54,270 nt of DNA from JABCPE02 sp963530615 (GCA_963530615.1 CAUSDX010000010.1:1-54270), one strand, 5' to 3'; numbered from the stretch's first letter, positions 35,044-44,858 are shown. A program made the numbers and translations. The notes: a model not told the origin generated them from the sequence alone.

Positions 35044-36636
35044 ATGTCAAATTTAATTCAAGAGATACAAAAAAGGAAAACATTTGGGATTATTTCTCAC
35101 CCAGATGCAGGTAAAACTACTTTAACGGAAAAACTGCTTTTATTTGGAGGGGCAATTCAAGAAGCAGGAGCGGTAAAGTCTAATAAGATAAAAAAAGGTG
35201 CTACCTCTGACTTTATGGAAATTGAAAGACAGAGAGGTATTTCTGTGGCAACTTCCGTTTTAGCATTTAATTATAAAGGGCATAAAATCAATATCTTAGA
35301 TACACCTGGGCATAAAGATTTTGCGGAAGATACTTATAGAACGCTTACAGCAGTAGATAGCGTTATTGTAGTGATAGATGTAGCAAAAGGGGTGGAGGAG
35401 CAGACAGAGAAACTCGTTCAGGTTTGCCGAATGAGAAATATTCCAATGATTGTGTTTATTAATAAATTGGATAGAGAGGGGAAAGATGCCTTTGACCTTC
35501 TTGATGAGGTGGAACAGAAGTTGGGACTTTCTGTTGTACCACTGTCTTTACCGATAGGTATGGGAGTTGATTTTCAAGGGATTTATAATATTTGGGAACA
35601 AAATATTCAATTATTCCTTGAAGAAAAAAAACAAAAAATAGGAGAGAGTATTAAGATAGAAGGAATTGATGATGAGCAGATTGATGAAATTATAGGAAAA
35701 AAAGCAGCGGATATTTTGAGGGAAGAATATGAGTTGGTTCAGTCCGTTTATCCAGAATTTGATAGGGAACTTTACATGAAAGGGGAGCAGCAACCTGTAT
35801 TTTTTGGTTCGGCATTAAATAATTTTGGAGTGAGAGAACTTTTAGATGCGTTTATTGATATTGCTCCAATGCCTCAACCCAAACAAGCAGATGCACGAGT
35901 AGTAGAGCCTGAAGAGAATAATTTTACAGGGTTTGTTTTCAAAATTCATGCGAATATGGATCCTAAACATAGGGATAGATTGGCTTTTGTAAAAATAGTT
36001 TCGGGGACATTTAAGCGAAATGAAAACTATCTTTTAGTAAGAGAAGGCAAAAAAATAAAGTTTTCATCGCCGAATACATTTTTTGCAGATAAAAAAGAAG
36101 TTGTAGATGAAAGTTTTCCAGGAGACATCGTTGGGCTACATGATACTGGGAATTTCCGAATAGGAGATACGCTTACAGCAGGAGAAAAATTGAATTTTAA
36201 GGGAATTCCGAGTTTTTCACCAGAGCATTTTCGTTATATTAACAATAACGACCCATTAAAAGCTAAACAACTAGCAAAAGGGATAGACCAATTGATGGAT
36301 GAAGGGGTTGCCCAGTTATTTACTTTGGAAATGAATGGAAGAAAAATTATAGGGACAGTGGGAGCATTGCAGTATGAGGTTATCCAGTATCGTTTGGAGC
36401 ATGAGTATGGGGCAAAATGTACCTATGAACCTATTGGGATACATAAGGCATGTTGGGTAGAAGCAGATGAAAAATCAGAAGAATTTCAGGAGTTTGCTCG
36501 TTTGAAACAGCGTTTTATGGCGAGAGATAAGTATGGACAATTGGTATTTTTAGCGGATTCTGCTTTTACGATTGCTATGACACAAGAAAAGTTTCCGAAT
36601 GTAAAATTGTATTTCATTAGTGAATTTGAAAAATAA
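35044..36636 (+). CDS. prfC: Peptide chain release factor 3
   Basis: This 530-residue translational GTPase recycles RF1/RF2 from the ribosome. The G1 motif SHPDAGKTT is at residues 18-26, DTPGHKDF is G3, and FINKLDRE is G4. The switch I stretch with QRGISVATSV and the C-terminal domain with MTQEKFPNVKLYF match RF3 rather than EF-G. It is transcribed divergently from ileS. Confidence 0.95.
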   Translation: MSNLIQEIQKRKTFGIISHPDAGKTTLTEKLLLFGGAIQEAGAVKSNKIKKGATSDFMEIERQRGISVATSVLAFNYKGHKINILDTPGHKDFAEDTYRTLTAVDSVIVVIDVAKGVEEQTEKLVQVCRMRNIPMIVFINKLDREGKDAFDLLDEVEQKLGLSVVPLSLPIGMGVDFQGIYNIWEQNIQLFLEEKKQKIGESIKIEGIDDEQIDEIIGKKAADILREEYELVQSVYPEFDRELYMKGEQQPVFFGSALNNFGVRELLDAFIDIAPMPQPKQADARVVEPEENNFTGFVFKIHANMDPKHRDRLAFVKIVSGTFKRNENYLLVREGKKIKFSSPNTFFADKKEVVDESFPGDIVGLHDTGNFRIGDTLTAGEKLNFKGIPSFSPEHFRYINNNDPLKAKQLAKGIDQLMDEGVAQLFTLEMNGRKIIGTVGALQYEVIQYRLEHEYGAKCTYEPIGIHKACWVEADEKSEEFQEFARLKQRFMARDKYGQLVFLADSAFTIAMTQEKFPNVKLYFISEFEK

Positions 36637-36663
36637 GAAATATTTATATAAAATATATTGATA

Positions 36664-37422
36664 ATGAGAATTTTAACATCTCCTGCAAAGTTGATGAGAA
36701 TCAATAACTCTCAAAATTTTTTAACACCTACTAAACCACAGTTCATAGAAGATTCTGATTTTATTCAATCTTATTTGAGAGAGAAATCGCCTCAGTTTTT
36801 ATCTGAACTGATGGATATTTCTCCAAAATTGGCAGAGGAAAATTGGGAGCGAAATCAAAATTGGCATAAAAATCCAAATAATGATGAGGCATCACCTGCT
36901 CTTTATACTTTTACGGGGGAGGTATACAGAGGTTTAGATGCTGAAAGTTTAGACCAAAATGCAGTGGATTATTTGCAGGAGCATTACAGAATATTGTCGG
37001 GGTTGTATGGACTTTTGAAGCCATCAGATAGGGTGATGCTGTATCGTTTGGAAATGGGACGGAAATTTCGGTTTGAACATTATAAAAATTTGTATGAATT
37101 TTGGTCTGACAAAATAACGGAGCAATTAAACACAGAATTAATGGAAGAGGATTTCGTTCTGAATTTGGCAAGTAACGAGTATTTTAAGGTCGTTAATAAA
37201 AAGAAATTGAATGCCAAAATCGTTGATTTTGAGTTTTATGAAATGAAATCAGGGAAACCGAAAACCATTGTAGTTTATACTAAGCATGCTCGTGGTTTGG
37301 TGGTGCGTTTTTGTGCTGAAAATCAAGTGAAAACCATTGATGAGGTCAAAGCTTTCAATTATGAAGGATATTTACTAAATGATAATATGTCTACGGAAAA
37401 TAAATTGGTATTTTTAAGATAA
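36664..37422 (+). CDS. yaaA: YaaA family peroxide-stress protein
   Basis: This 252-residue protein of the YaaA/DUF328 family lowers free iron and DNA damage under peroxide stress in E. coli. I chose ATG 36664, giving MRILTSPAKLM, the family's normal opening, over a TTG two codons upstream. FTGEVYRGLDAESL, YRILSGLYGLLKPSDRVMLYRLEMG, LNLASNEYFKVV and KHARGLVVRF are family motifs. It starts 27 bp after prfC and is probably co-transcribed with it. Confidence 0.92.
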   Translation: MRILTSPAKLMRINNSQNFLTPTKPQFIEDSDFIQSYLREKSPQFLSELMDISPKLAEENWERNQNWHKNPNNDEASPALYTFTGEVYRGLDAESLDQNAVDYLQEHYRILSGLYGLLKPSDRVMLYRLEMGRKFRFEHYKNLYEFWSDKITEQLNTELMEEDFVLNLASNEYFKVVNKKKLNAKIVDFEFYEMKSGKPKTIVVYTKHARGLVVRFCAENQVKTIDEVKAFNYEGYLLNDNMSTENKLVFLR

Positions 37423-37432
37423 AATTTAATTT

Positions 37433-39546
37433 TTAATGACTATTTATTTTTTCTATTAGTTCTCTTAATTTATCATCATATTTTTTATTACCAAAATTAA
37501 TAATAATCAGATGAGACCTACTTCTTGTTATACCTGTATATAAAATTTCATCTATAGATTGAGAATTAGAAGGTTCTAGAATCAAAAATACTAATTCGCT
37601 TTCCCATCCTTTGAAACTATGAACGGTAGAAATTTTAATAGTTCCACTATTAAACCAAAAGTTCATTTTTTTATTTTTTCGGATAGTTTCAAAAGTTTGA
37701 TGAGTAGAAATTTTTAAATTTTCATATTCTTTTCGATTGTTTTCTATGAAATTTAAGAAGTCTTGAGTTTCAATTTTTGCTTTCTTACATTCGTTTTCTA
37801 AAGTAATATCGAACTGATGATATTCATCATTATATTTTTCGTATAGTTCGTGTATTGTTAATAGTTTAGCTAAAAAGCCAATTTTGTTTTTCAGGTGGGG
37901 ATATTTCTGTAATAATTCTTTTTGGGTGGTGTCCAAAAGTATTTTATATGCTATTTCTTTGGTTTCAAACATTGTATTGGTTTTTTCACGAGAATGATAT
38001 CTGTAATAAGCTTCAAACTCTTTTAAGTTTTCAATAGAAAATCCCAATACACAAACATCATTGATAGAGACATCTTTGTATTTATTTTCTAAACTTAGAT
38101 GAATAATATTGTATAAAGCAGAAAGGTTAAGGGTGTTTTCTAAAAACATATAGTTAATGCTTCCATACTTTTCAAATTCAAAGGAAAGCTGTACGTCTTC
38201 TTTTTTGTCAAAATCATCAATATCGTATTTGTCTTTGTAAATTTCTTTTTGAAATAATATAGCTAATTCTTTTACTTTTTGATCGGAACGATAACATTGT
38301 TTTAATAAATTGAAAGCTCCAGGTATATTGGTTTTAACTTTTTTGTCTTCCGTTTCTCGTGCATAAATATTCTGCTTTTCATCTCCAAACAAAATATATT
38401 CTCCATTTTCTTTTAGAATATATTTTTTTAGAATTTCAAACCATTCATATTTGTAGTCTTGTATTTCATCTATTAAAATAGCGTCATATTTTTGTATTTT
38501 ATTTTTATTTTCTTTAAACAGTTGTATATTGGAATAATATTTTTCATCCAAATAAACACTAATGTATTCTTTTTGTACATTATCTATGATAATGTCAATT
38601 TCAATATTATTGAGAACAAAATTTATCAATGAATGATAATTCAAAATATCGAAAGACTTCCATTCAAATTCCCCTGGAACTTGATTTAATTTATCATGGA
38701 TATAATTCTTTAATGTAATGTTAAAAGTGAGTATAAGAATTTTAGGATTATCAGTTTCTTTTAAAATTCTTTTGTAAGTTTCTACAGCTCTTGCTACCAA
38801 AATAGTTGTCTTCCCAGAGCCTACAACCCCTTTTATTTTTTGAATTTTATTTTGCGAATAAATTATCCGTTGTTGTTCTTGTGAATAACTGATAGGTTTC
38901 CCTTGCTCTTTTAAATGTATAGGTGGATTGAGAAGTCTAGAAAAACTTTCATATAACTCTTGGGTAAATAAATAAGATGGCTTTTCTCCATTAATATGCC
39001 TTTTTTTTAGAATTTCATCAAATTTTTCTTTTTCTAAATCATCTCTACCTATAAGTTCAATGTTATATTTTAGAAAATCTTGATATTTTCTATCCTCTTC
39101 AAATGGATTTACTAATAAATTCTGTAAGTCCTTTTGTTGTGCATTATGAAAATAAACTGCACAGCATACAAGTTTCCAATATTTAAAATTTTTGATTTTT
39201 TTTCTAATAAATTTGGTATATGTAAATCGTATAAATTCTCTTTATATTTTAAAACTTGTTGGATAGGAGATTTAGTAATTGCTTTATTATGATTTACAAT
39301 CCATTGTTTTTTCTCATTTAAACTATAAGAAGATAAATCCCAATCTTTTACTTCAATAATAAAAACTCCTCCATTTTTCCGCATAATGATAATGTCAGGT
39401 CTATCGCCGTTCATGTATGGATTAAAATAGACTTCATATTCATCATTATAATTGTTTTTTAGGAAATTGAGCAGGTGAAGTTCTCCTTTAGTTGGAGGAA
39501 CTTTCATCAATAAAATTGTTTCAAAATCAGGATAAAATTTTGCCAT
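37433..39546 (-). pseudogene. NERD-domain/UvrD-like helicase, one frameshift
   Basis: With one base added in the A8 run on the coding strand (T8 at 39196-39203), a 704-residue protein is restored from ATG 39546. It has a NERD nuclease-related domain (about residues 10-115, with RPDIIIMRKNGGVFIIEVKDWD), then a linker whose correct frame reads KNFKYWKLVCCAVYFHN. A superfamily 1 helicase core follows: Walker A GVVGSGKTT near 241-249, Walker B ILIDEIQDY near 359, and motif VI-like TGITRSRSH near 669. As sequenced, the NERD part ends early at 39112 and the helicase part would need a separate start. NERD-helicases are linked to DNA processing and occur in accessory regions; defence is only a guess. 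It lies 20 bp after menB. Confidence 0.8.
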
Positions 39547-39565
39547 AAATTTTAAATTTATAAGA

Positions 39566-40402
39566 TTAGCTAATCCATTGATTTTTTCCGAAATCTGGTT
39601 TTCTTTTTTCCAGAAATGCATTGCGACCTTCTTTAGCTTCATCAGTCATATAAGCGAGGCGAGTAGCTTCTCCTGCGAATATTTGCTGTCCCACCATACC
39701 GTCATCGGTTAAATTCATGGCAAATTTTAGCATTCTGATAGAGGTAGGAGATTTTGCTAAAATTTCTTGAGCCCATTCACAGGCGGTATTTTCTAATTCA
39801 TTGTGAGGAACTACTTTATTGACCATGCCCATTTCAAAGGCTTCTTGGGCAGAATAATTTCTTCCTAAAAAGAAAATTTCTCTCGCTTTTTTTTGTCCTA
39901 CCATTTTAGCTAAATAAGCTGAGCCATAGCCTCCATCAAAGCTTGTAACATCGGCATCGGTTTGTTTGAAAACTGCATGTTCTTCACTTGCTAAAGTCAA
40001 ATCACAAACCACATGAAGAGAATGTCCACCTCCTACTGCCCAGCCATTAACAACGGCAATAACAACTTTTGGCATAAAACGAATTAATCTTTGAACTTCT
40101 AAAATATTGAGGCGATGCCTTCCATCTTCTCCCACATATCCTTGATGGCCACGAGATTTTTGGTCGCCACCACTACAAAAGGCATGAACTCCATCTTTTG
40201 GACTTGGACCTTCCCCTGTGAGTAGAACTACCCCAATACTTGGGTCTTCATAAACATCATAGAATGCATCATAAAGTTCAGATGTAGTTTTGGGGCGAAA
40301 TGCATTGCGAACCTCTGGGCGATTGAAGGCAATTCTCGCTACGCCATTATGTTTTTTATAGGTTATATCTTCATATTCTTTTACAATTAGCCAATCTTTC
40401 AT
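39566..40402 (-). CDS. menB: 1,4-dihydroxy-2-naphthoyl-CoA synthase
   Basis: This 278-residue crotonase-fold enzyme closes the second ring in menaquinone synthesis. CSGGDQKSRGHQGY, VVNGWAVGGGHSLHVVCDLTLAS and DADVTSFDGGYGSAYLAKMVGQKKAREIFFLGR are specific to MenB among crotonases; FDGGYGSA contains its characteristic active-site loop. No other men gene lies in the window. Confidence 0.95.
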   Translation of the reverse strand: MKDWLIVKEYEDITYKKHNGVARIAFNRPEVRNAFRPKTTSELYDAFYDVYEDPSIGVVLLTGEGPSPKDGVHAFCSGGDQKSRGHQGYVGEDGRHRLNILEVQRLIRFMPKVVIAVVNGWAVGGGHSLHVVCDLTLASEEHAVFKQTDADVTSFDGGYGSAYLAKMVGQKKAREIFFLGRNYSAQEAFEMGMVNKVVPHNELENTACEWAQEILAKSPTSIRMLKFAMNLTDDGMVGQQIFAGEATRLAYMTDEAKEGRNAFLEKRKPDFGKNQWIS

Positions 40403-40519
40403 AATTCTTAAAATTTGTGGTAAAGGTAAGGAATTCTTAAAAAATAGGTTTTAGAAATATTTTTTAGAATAGAAAAAAATATTAGATTTGCTATTAAATT
40501 ATTCTAACTTAAAAACTGA

Positions 40520-41182
40520 ATGAAATCTCTTACCGAAGAAAATTATTTGAAAGCGATATTTCATCTTATTGATGAGGATAATTGTTTTACAATCAATGAA
40601 TTGAGTAAATTACTAAATATTAAAATGCCCAGTGTCAATAGTATGATGAAGAAATTTATGCAGAAAAACTGGGTTGTTTATGAAAGTTATAAACCGATTA
40701 AATTAACGGATTTAGGTAAAAAAGAGGCTGCTCTTATTGTTAGGAAACATCGCCTTACAGAGATGTTTTTAGTGGAAAAAATGGGGTTCGGTTGGGAAGC
40801 TGTTCATGAAATAGCAGAGCAATTAGAACATATACATTCTGAGATATTTTTTGATAAAATGGATGAGTTTCTAAATTATCCTAAGATAGACCCTCACGGA
40901 GAGCCTATCCCTGATAAAGAGGGAAATATTATTGAACAAAACCTCATAAAATTGAGCGAATGCAAAGTTCATGATAAGGTGATTTTAGCATCGGTAACTG
41001 AATCTTCCGATGATTTTTTGACTTATCTTAGTTCTCGGAATATGAAACTTAATTCTCAAATTACTATTTTAGAAATTGAGAAATATGACCAATCTATGAG
41101 TATTCTTTGTAATGGAGAAATTAAGATTCTCAGTAAAATAGTCTGTGATAAAATTTTGGTAAATAAAGCTTCTTCTTATTAG
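40520..41182 (+). CDS. DtxR/MntR-family metal-dependent regulator
   Basis: The 220-residue protein has an N-terminal winged helix (LTEENYLKAIFHLIDED, INELSKLLNIKMPSVNSMMKK), a dimerisation and metal-binding domain (RKHRLTEMFLVEKMGFGWEAVHEIAEQLEHIHSE, with Glu/His ligands, then DPHGEPIPD) and a C-terminal FeoA/SH3-like domain. It probably represses manganese or iron uptake genes. TAGATTTG at 40483-40490 is a likely -7 box. It is divergent from menB. Confidence 0.9.
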   Translation: MKSLTEENYLKAIFHLIDEDNCFTINELSKLLNIKMPSVNSMMKKFMQKNWVVYESYKPIKLTDLGKKEAALIVRKHRLTEMFLVEKMGFGWEAVHEIAEQLEHIHSEIFFDKMDEFLNYPKIDPHGEPIPDKEGNIIEQNLIKLSECKVHDKVILASVTESSDDFLTYLSSRNMKLNSQITILEIEKYDQSMSILCNGEIKILSKIVCDKILVNKASSY

Positions 41183-41188
41183 ATAATA

Positions 41189-41221
41189 TAAAAAGCGACT
41201 TTTTTATTAAGGTCGCTTTTT
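41189..41221. terminator. Bidirectional terminator between the DtxR-type gene and pepD
   Basis: AAAAAGCGAC pairs with GTCGCTTTTT, separated by a 12-nt loop, between two convergent genes. Confidence 0.85.
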
Positions 41222-41229
41222 AATTTTTA

Positions 41230-42672
41230 TTATTTCTTTGGAATATTCGCTAAGACATTAAGTAAGAATTTCCAAAATTTTTGAGAAGAAGAAATACTTG
41301 CTCTCTCATCTGGAGAGTGAGCTCCTTTAATGGTAGGTCCAAAACTTACCATTTCCATATTAGGATAATTAGCCCCAATAATTCCACATTCTAGACCTGC
41401 GTGACAAGCTACTACAGCAGGTTTTTCTCCGAAATTTTTTTCATAAATTTCAGTCATTGTTTTAATAATTTCCGCTTCTGGTTTTGGTTTCCAACCTGGG
41501 TAAGAACCCGAAAAATTCACAGGAATACCAGCTAATTCAAAAGAGGATTTTAATTGATTTGCTACTTGCATTTTTGAAGATTCTACTGAAGAACGAGTCA
41601 AATTCAATACTTGAAATACTCCATTTTTTAGCTCCACACGAGCAATATTATTAGAGGCTTCTACCAGTCCTTCCACTTCGGGAGACATTCTGAAAACGCC
41701 ATTATGAGCAATGTTTAAAGCATGAATAATTTTTATAGAACTTTCGTTGTTTATAATATTTTCTTCGGTAGAGATTATAGAAATATCAATGCTTAAATCT
41801 TTTTCTAAAGAAGAAAATTCATCCAAAATTTCAGACTTTAATTTTTTTGCTAAATTGGTGAAATATTGAGTGTCTTTTACCTTGAAAATTGCAATTCCTT
41901 CTCTTGGAATAGCATTTCTTAGTCCTCCGCTATTTATATTAATAAGTTGAATATCACTATTCTGAATATCTAATAATAAGAAACGAGTTAATATTTTATT
42001 GGAGTTTCCAAAACCTTTATGGATATCCATGCCAGAGTGTCCACCTTGTAGACCTTTTACTTCTATTTTAACAGCTTCTCCTTGGAATTTTTCAGTAGTG
42101 AAAGTTTGTTTAGCAGTTACATCTATACCTCCTGCACAGCCTATATCTATTTCATCATCTTCTTCTGTATCAAGATTAAGAAGAATCTCACCTGTCAAGA
42201 AATTAGGCTCTAAACCAAAGGCACCAGTCATACCAGTTTCTTCATCAATGGTAAAAAGTGCTTCAATATTAGGATGTGGAATATCAGTGCTTTCTAAAAT
42301 ACTCATGATTGCTGCTACACCTAAACCATTATCGGCACCCAAAGTTGTGCCTTTTGCCTTGACCCAATCTCCATCTATAAACATCTGAATGCCTTGATTT
42401 TCAAAATCAAAATCTACATCATTATTTTTTTGGCAGACCATATCTAGATGAGCTTGTAATATGATGGTTTTTTTATCTTCCATGCCTTTAGTTGCCAATT
42501 TCTTGATGAGGACATTTCCTGTTTTATCTACCGAAGTTGGTAAACCAAGATTTTCTCCAAAGTTCTTAATAAATGAGATGACTCTCTCTTCTTTTTTGGA
42601 AGGCCTAGGAACGGTATTAAGTTTAGAAAAATTTTTCCAGAGGATTTCTGGCGATATGTTTTGTAAATTCAT
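41230..42672 (-). CDS. pepD: Aminoacyl-histidine dipeptidase (M20 family)
   Basis: This 480-residue cytosolic Zn-dependent dipeptidase has the metal-site motifs LQAHLDMVCQK, GTTLGADNGLGVAA, TIDEETGMTGA and NLDTEEDDEIDIGCAGG, plus GLQGGHSGMDIHKG in the lid/dimerisation domain and VACHAGLECG late in the sequence. All match PepD. CAAATTTA at 42700-42707 reads TAAATTTG on the coding strand, a likely -7 box. Confidence 0.93.
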   Translation of the reverse strand: MNLQNISPEILWKNFSKLNTVPRPSKKEERVISFIKNFGENLGLPTSVDKTGNVLIKKLATKGMEDKKTIILQAHLDMVCQKNNDVDFDFENQGIQMFIDGDWVKAKGTTLGADNGLGVAAIMSILESTDIPHPNIEALFTIDEETGMTGAFGLEPNFLTGEILLNLDTEEDDEIDIGCAGGIDVTAKQTFTTEKFQGEAVKIEVKGLQGGHSGMDIHKGFGNSNKILTRFLLLDIQNSDIQLININSGGLRNAIPREGIAIFKVKDTQYFTNLAKKLKSEILDEFSSLEKDLSIDISIISTEENIINNESSIKIIHALNIAHNGVFRMSPEVEGLVEASNNIARVELKNGVFQVLNLTRSSVESSKMQVANQLKSSFELAGIPVNFSGSYPGWKPKPEAEIIKTMTEIYEKNFGEKPAVVACHAGLECGIIGANYPNMEMVSFGPTIKGAHSPDERASISSSQKFWKFLLNVLANIPKK

Positions 42673-42731
42673 AATGTGGATAGATTTAATTTAACTGAAC
42701 AAATTTAGTGAAAACAATTTGATAAAGACTA

Positions 42732-42760
42732 TTGATTTTAAGGAAAAAACTGTAAATTTG
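42732..42760 (+). promoter_or_regulatory. Promoter of the YadA-head-like gene
   Basis: TTG at 42732-42734 and TAAATTTG at 42753-42760 are spaced by 18 bp, slightly short. The predicted leader is about 170 nt, long for this window. Confidence 0.5.
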
Positions 42761-42765
42761 CAGAA

Positions 42766-42934
42766 AACAGAAAAAGTGATGAAAAAATTAGATAATGTTT
42801 AAAAAAAATATAAATATACAAGAGTATTACAACATAAGTAACTTGTAGGTTAAATATATCTATGAGCATAGGTCTGTGGCTTATGCTTATTTGTTTTATT
42901 TTAATAGGAAAAATAAATAATTAAACAGAAATAT
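42766..42934 (+). promoter_or_regulatory. Long structured leader with a seven-codon ORF and hairpin
   Basis: The leader contains a mini-ORF at 42779-42802 (ATG, seven sense codons, TAA; MKKLDNV) and a hairpin in which GAGCATA (42864-42870) pairs with TATGCT (42882-42887), extended by weaker pairs, followed by a T-rich stretch. It looks like a possible attenuator or mRNA stabiliser for the surface protein gene. No known riboswitch class is recognised. Confidence 0.35.
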
Positions 42935-44050
42935 ATGAAAAAAACATTATTACTTATCTCAGTATTGTCGGGTGTAGTAGCTTATGCCCAGACCACAACA
43001 GCTAGTATAGGGATTAACACGCAATTCCCCAAAGCTACTTTGCATATAGAACCGGGTACTAGTGAGCAAAAAGGAGTGATTATCCCAAGAGTTACGGCTG
43101 AGCAGATGATAGAAATGACGAATAATATTGGGACTGCACAAAATGGAATGATTTCTTATTTAACGGAGACTATGCCTAAAACAAATCGTACGGGAAAACT
43201 TGAAGATGTATCAGAAGAAGGGTACTACTATTACAGTGATACATTGGATAAATGGGTGTCTTTTGTATCTAAACAGGATCTTAAATTAGTAGGCACAGGA
43301 AATCATATTACTCAAGATGCAAATATAGCCGAGGGACATGGAGTGAGTATCAACGGTAAAAATAATATAGCAATAGGAGAAAATACCTTAAACTTTACTG
43401 GGAATAAGAATGAAAATAATATCACTATAGGGAAAGATATTAGCCTTAGGGGGAGTAATAATATTTTTTTAGGTGAAGGAAATGCAACAAGTGGAGCGGG
43501 AGAGGTAGGAGGCAATATCATTATTGGAAAGGGAAATACTGTAGCAGGAGGTGATAATGTGGTAATAGGAACTATAGGAAAATTAGTATCAGGAAAAATA
43601 CAATCAGGTGGGTCAATAACTGGATATGATAATATTGTAATAGGGAATAAGGCAGGTGCATGGATGGAAGGTATAGGAGGAAATGTTCATATAGGAAATG
43701 GAAATATTTCTGGAAAGGGTATTATAGCTATTGGGAATGGTTTTGATGTTTTGAATGGAAGGCTGAAAGATAATACTATTTTATTAGGAGATGAAAGCGG
43801 TAGAACTAGTGTAGGTATAGGAGTTTTTAAGCCTGTAACTAAACTAGAAGTAAATGGAGGTATAAAAGTAGGACAAGATTTGGATGAGGCAGATATAAGT
43901 AATTGTACTTCTGATAAGGAAGGAACATTAAGTTATTTGGTAAATGGAAAGTCTAAGTTAGCTCATCAAGGTGTCAGTGGAGTAGCGAAATCTAATCTTT
44001 ATCTATGTGATGGAGGGCAATGGAGAAATATAGCAATTATTATAGATTAG
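42935..44050 (+). CDS. Secreted YadA-head-like repeat protein
   Basis: The 371-residue protein has a signal peptide (residues 1-19, ending VAYAQ) and an N-terminal SIGINTQFPKATLHI segment common in Flavobacteriia surface proteins. The middle (about 120-290) is a left-handed beta-roll of short repeats of NIxIG/xAIG type, as in YadA heads: NIAIGENTLNF, NITIGKDISL, NIIIGKGNTV, NIVIGNKAG. The C-terminus has VGIGVFKPVTKLEVNGGI and ends LYLCDGGQWRNIAI. There is no YadA membrane anchor and no T9SS sorting domain, so it is probably periplasmic, released or anchored through partners. Confidence 0.75.
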   Translation: MKKTLLLISVLSGVVAYAQTTTASIGINTQFPKATLHIEPGTSEQKGVIIPRVTAEQMIEMTNNIGTAQNGMISYLTETMPKTNRTGKLEDVSEEGYYYYSDTLDKWVSFVSKQDLKLVGTGNHITQDANIAEGHGVSINGKNNIAIGENTLNFTGNKNENNITIGKDISLRGSNNIFLGEGNATSGAGEVGGNIIIGKGNTVAGGDNVVIGTIGKLVSGKIQSGGSITGYDNIVIGNKAGAWMEGIGGNVHIGNGNISGKGIIAIGNGFDVLNGRLKDNTILLGDESGRTSVGIGVFKPVTKLEVNGGIKVGQDLDEADISNCTSDKEGTLSYLVNGKSKLAHQGVSGVAKSNLYLCDGGQWRNIAIIID

Positions 44051-44108
44051 ACATCAGATTGTTATAGTGCTTATGGAGGCTAGTTAATAAGTATTTTATA
44101 AAAGAATA

Positions 44109-44141
44109 AAGCATTTGCAATGGTTTTGCGGATGCTTTTTT
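44109..44141 (+). terminator. Terminator of the YadA-head-like gene
   Basis: AGCATTTGCA pairs with TGCGGATGCT (two G-U pairs), followed by a T run. Confidence 0.7.
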
Positions 44142-44153
44142 ATTGGGTTTCAG

Positions 44154-44185
44154 TTGTGATTTATTAAAGGGATTTGGTAAATTTG
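44154..44185 (+). promoter_or_regulatory. Promoter of recR
   Basis: TTG at 44154-44156 and TAAATTTG at 44178-44185, 21 bp apart, lie 27 bp before the recR start. Confidence 0.6.
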
Positions 44186-44212
44186 CCACTTTATTAAAGA
44201 GATTTTTCAGAT

Positions 44213-44827
44213 ATGGACTATCCGAGTAGAGTACTAGCAAAGGCAGTAGAAGAGGTTTCTGGACTACCTGGTATTGGGAGAAAGTCAGCGTTAAGACTAG
44301 TTTTACATTTGTTAAAACAACCCGAAAGTCAGGCTTTAGCATTAGCAAACGCATTAGAGAATTTGGTAACAGAGATAAAATATTGTAAAGAATGTTATAA
44401 TTTTTCGGATTCAGAAATATGTTCCATATGTTCTAATACGAATAGAGTTGCAGAATTACTTTGTATAGTAGAAGATGTGAGAGATGTCATGGCAATAGAA
44501 AACACAGGTAAATTTCAAGGAAAATATATGGTTTTGGGTGGAAAGCTTTCACCAATGGAGGGGGTTGGTCCGAATCAATTAAGAATTTCTCAATTGGAAA
44601 AGAGATTAGAAGAGGATAAGAATATTAAGGAAGTTATCTTTGCTTTGAGTGCTACAATGGAGGGAGATACTACAGCATATTATATTTATAAGAAAACCAA
44701 ACATATAGGAGTGCAGTTTTCAAGCATTGCGAGAGGAATTTCCGTAGGTGATGAATTGGAATATGCAGATGAGGTTTCTCTCGGTAGGTCTATACAGAAT
44801 AGGTTTCCTTATCAAGACAATCAATAA
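44213..44827 (+). CDS. recR: Recombination protein RecR
   Basis: This 204-residue protein acts with RecF/RecO in gap repair. The helix-hairpin-helix LPGIGRKSALRLVLHLL is at residues 18-34, the zinc finger has Cys58, 61, 70 and 73, and the Toprim domain starts at LCIVEDVRDVMAIE, followed by GKLSPMEGVGP. Length and motifs are normal. Confidence 0.96.
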   Translation: MDYPSRVLAKAVEEVSGLPGIGRKSALRLVLHLLKQPESQALALANALENLVTEIKYCKECYNFSDSEICSICSNTNRVAELLCIVEDVRDVMAIENTGKFQGKYMVLGGKLSPMEGVGPNQLRISQLEKRLEEDKNIKEVIFALSATMEGDTTAYYIYKKTKHIGVQFSSIARGISVGDELEYADEVSLGRSIQNRFPYQDNQ

Positions 44828-44855
44828 AAAAACTCTCGCTAAGCGAGAGTTTTTT
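44827..44855. terminator. Bidirectional terminator between recR and pepT
   Basis: A perfect AAAAAACTCTCGC / GCGAGAGTTTTTT stem with a 3-nt loop, starting at the recR stop codon. Confidence 0.9.
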
Positions 44856-44858
44856 CTG

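Noticed and set aside
37433..38800. Helicase part considered as a separate complete gene
   Set aside because: Its frame continues upstream through Walker A and into the NERD linker, so a start at the internal TTG would remove the ATP-binding motif.
41999..42388. 129-codon plus-strand ORF
   Set aside because: It lies entirely antisense within pepD, whose motifs are unambiguous, and has low-complexity Ser/Pro-rich content typical of antisense reading.
42864..42900. Leader hairpin considered as a known riboswitch
   Set aside because: No conserved riboswitch core is recognisable, and the downstream gene is a surface protein, not a metabolic gene.
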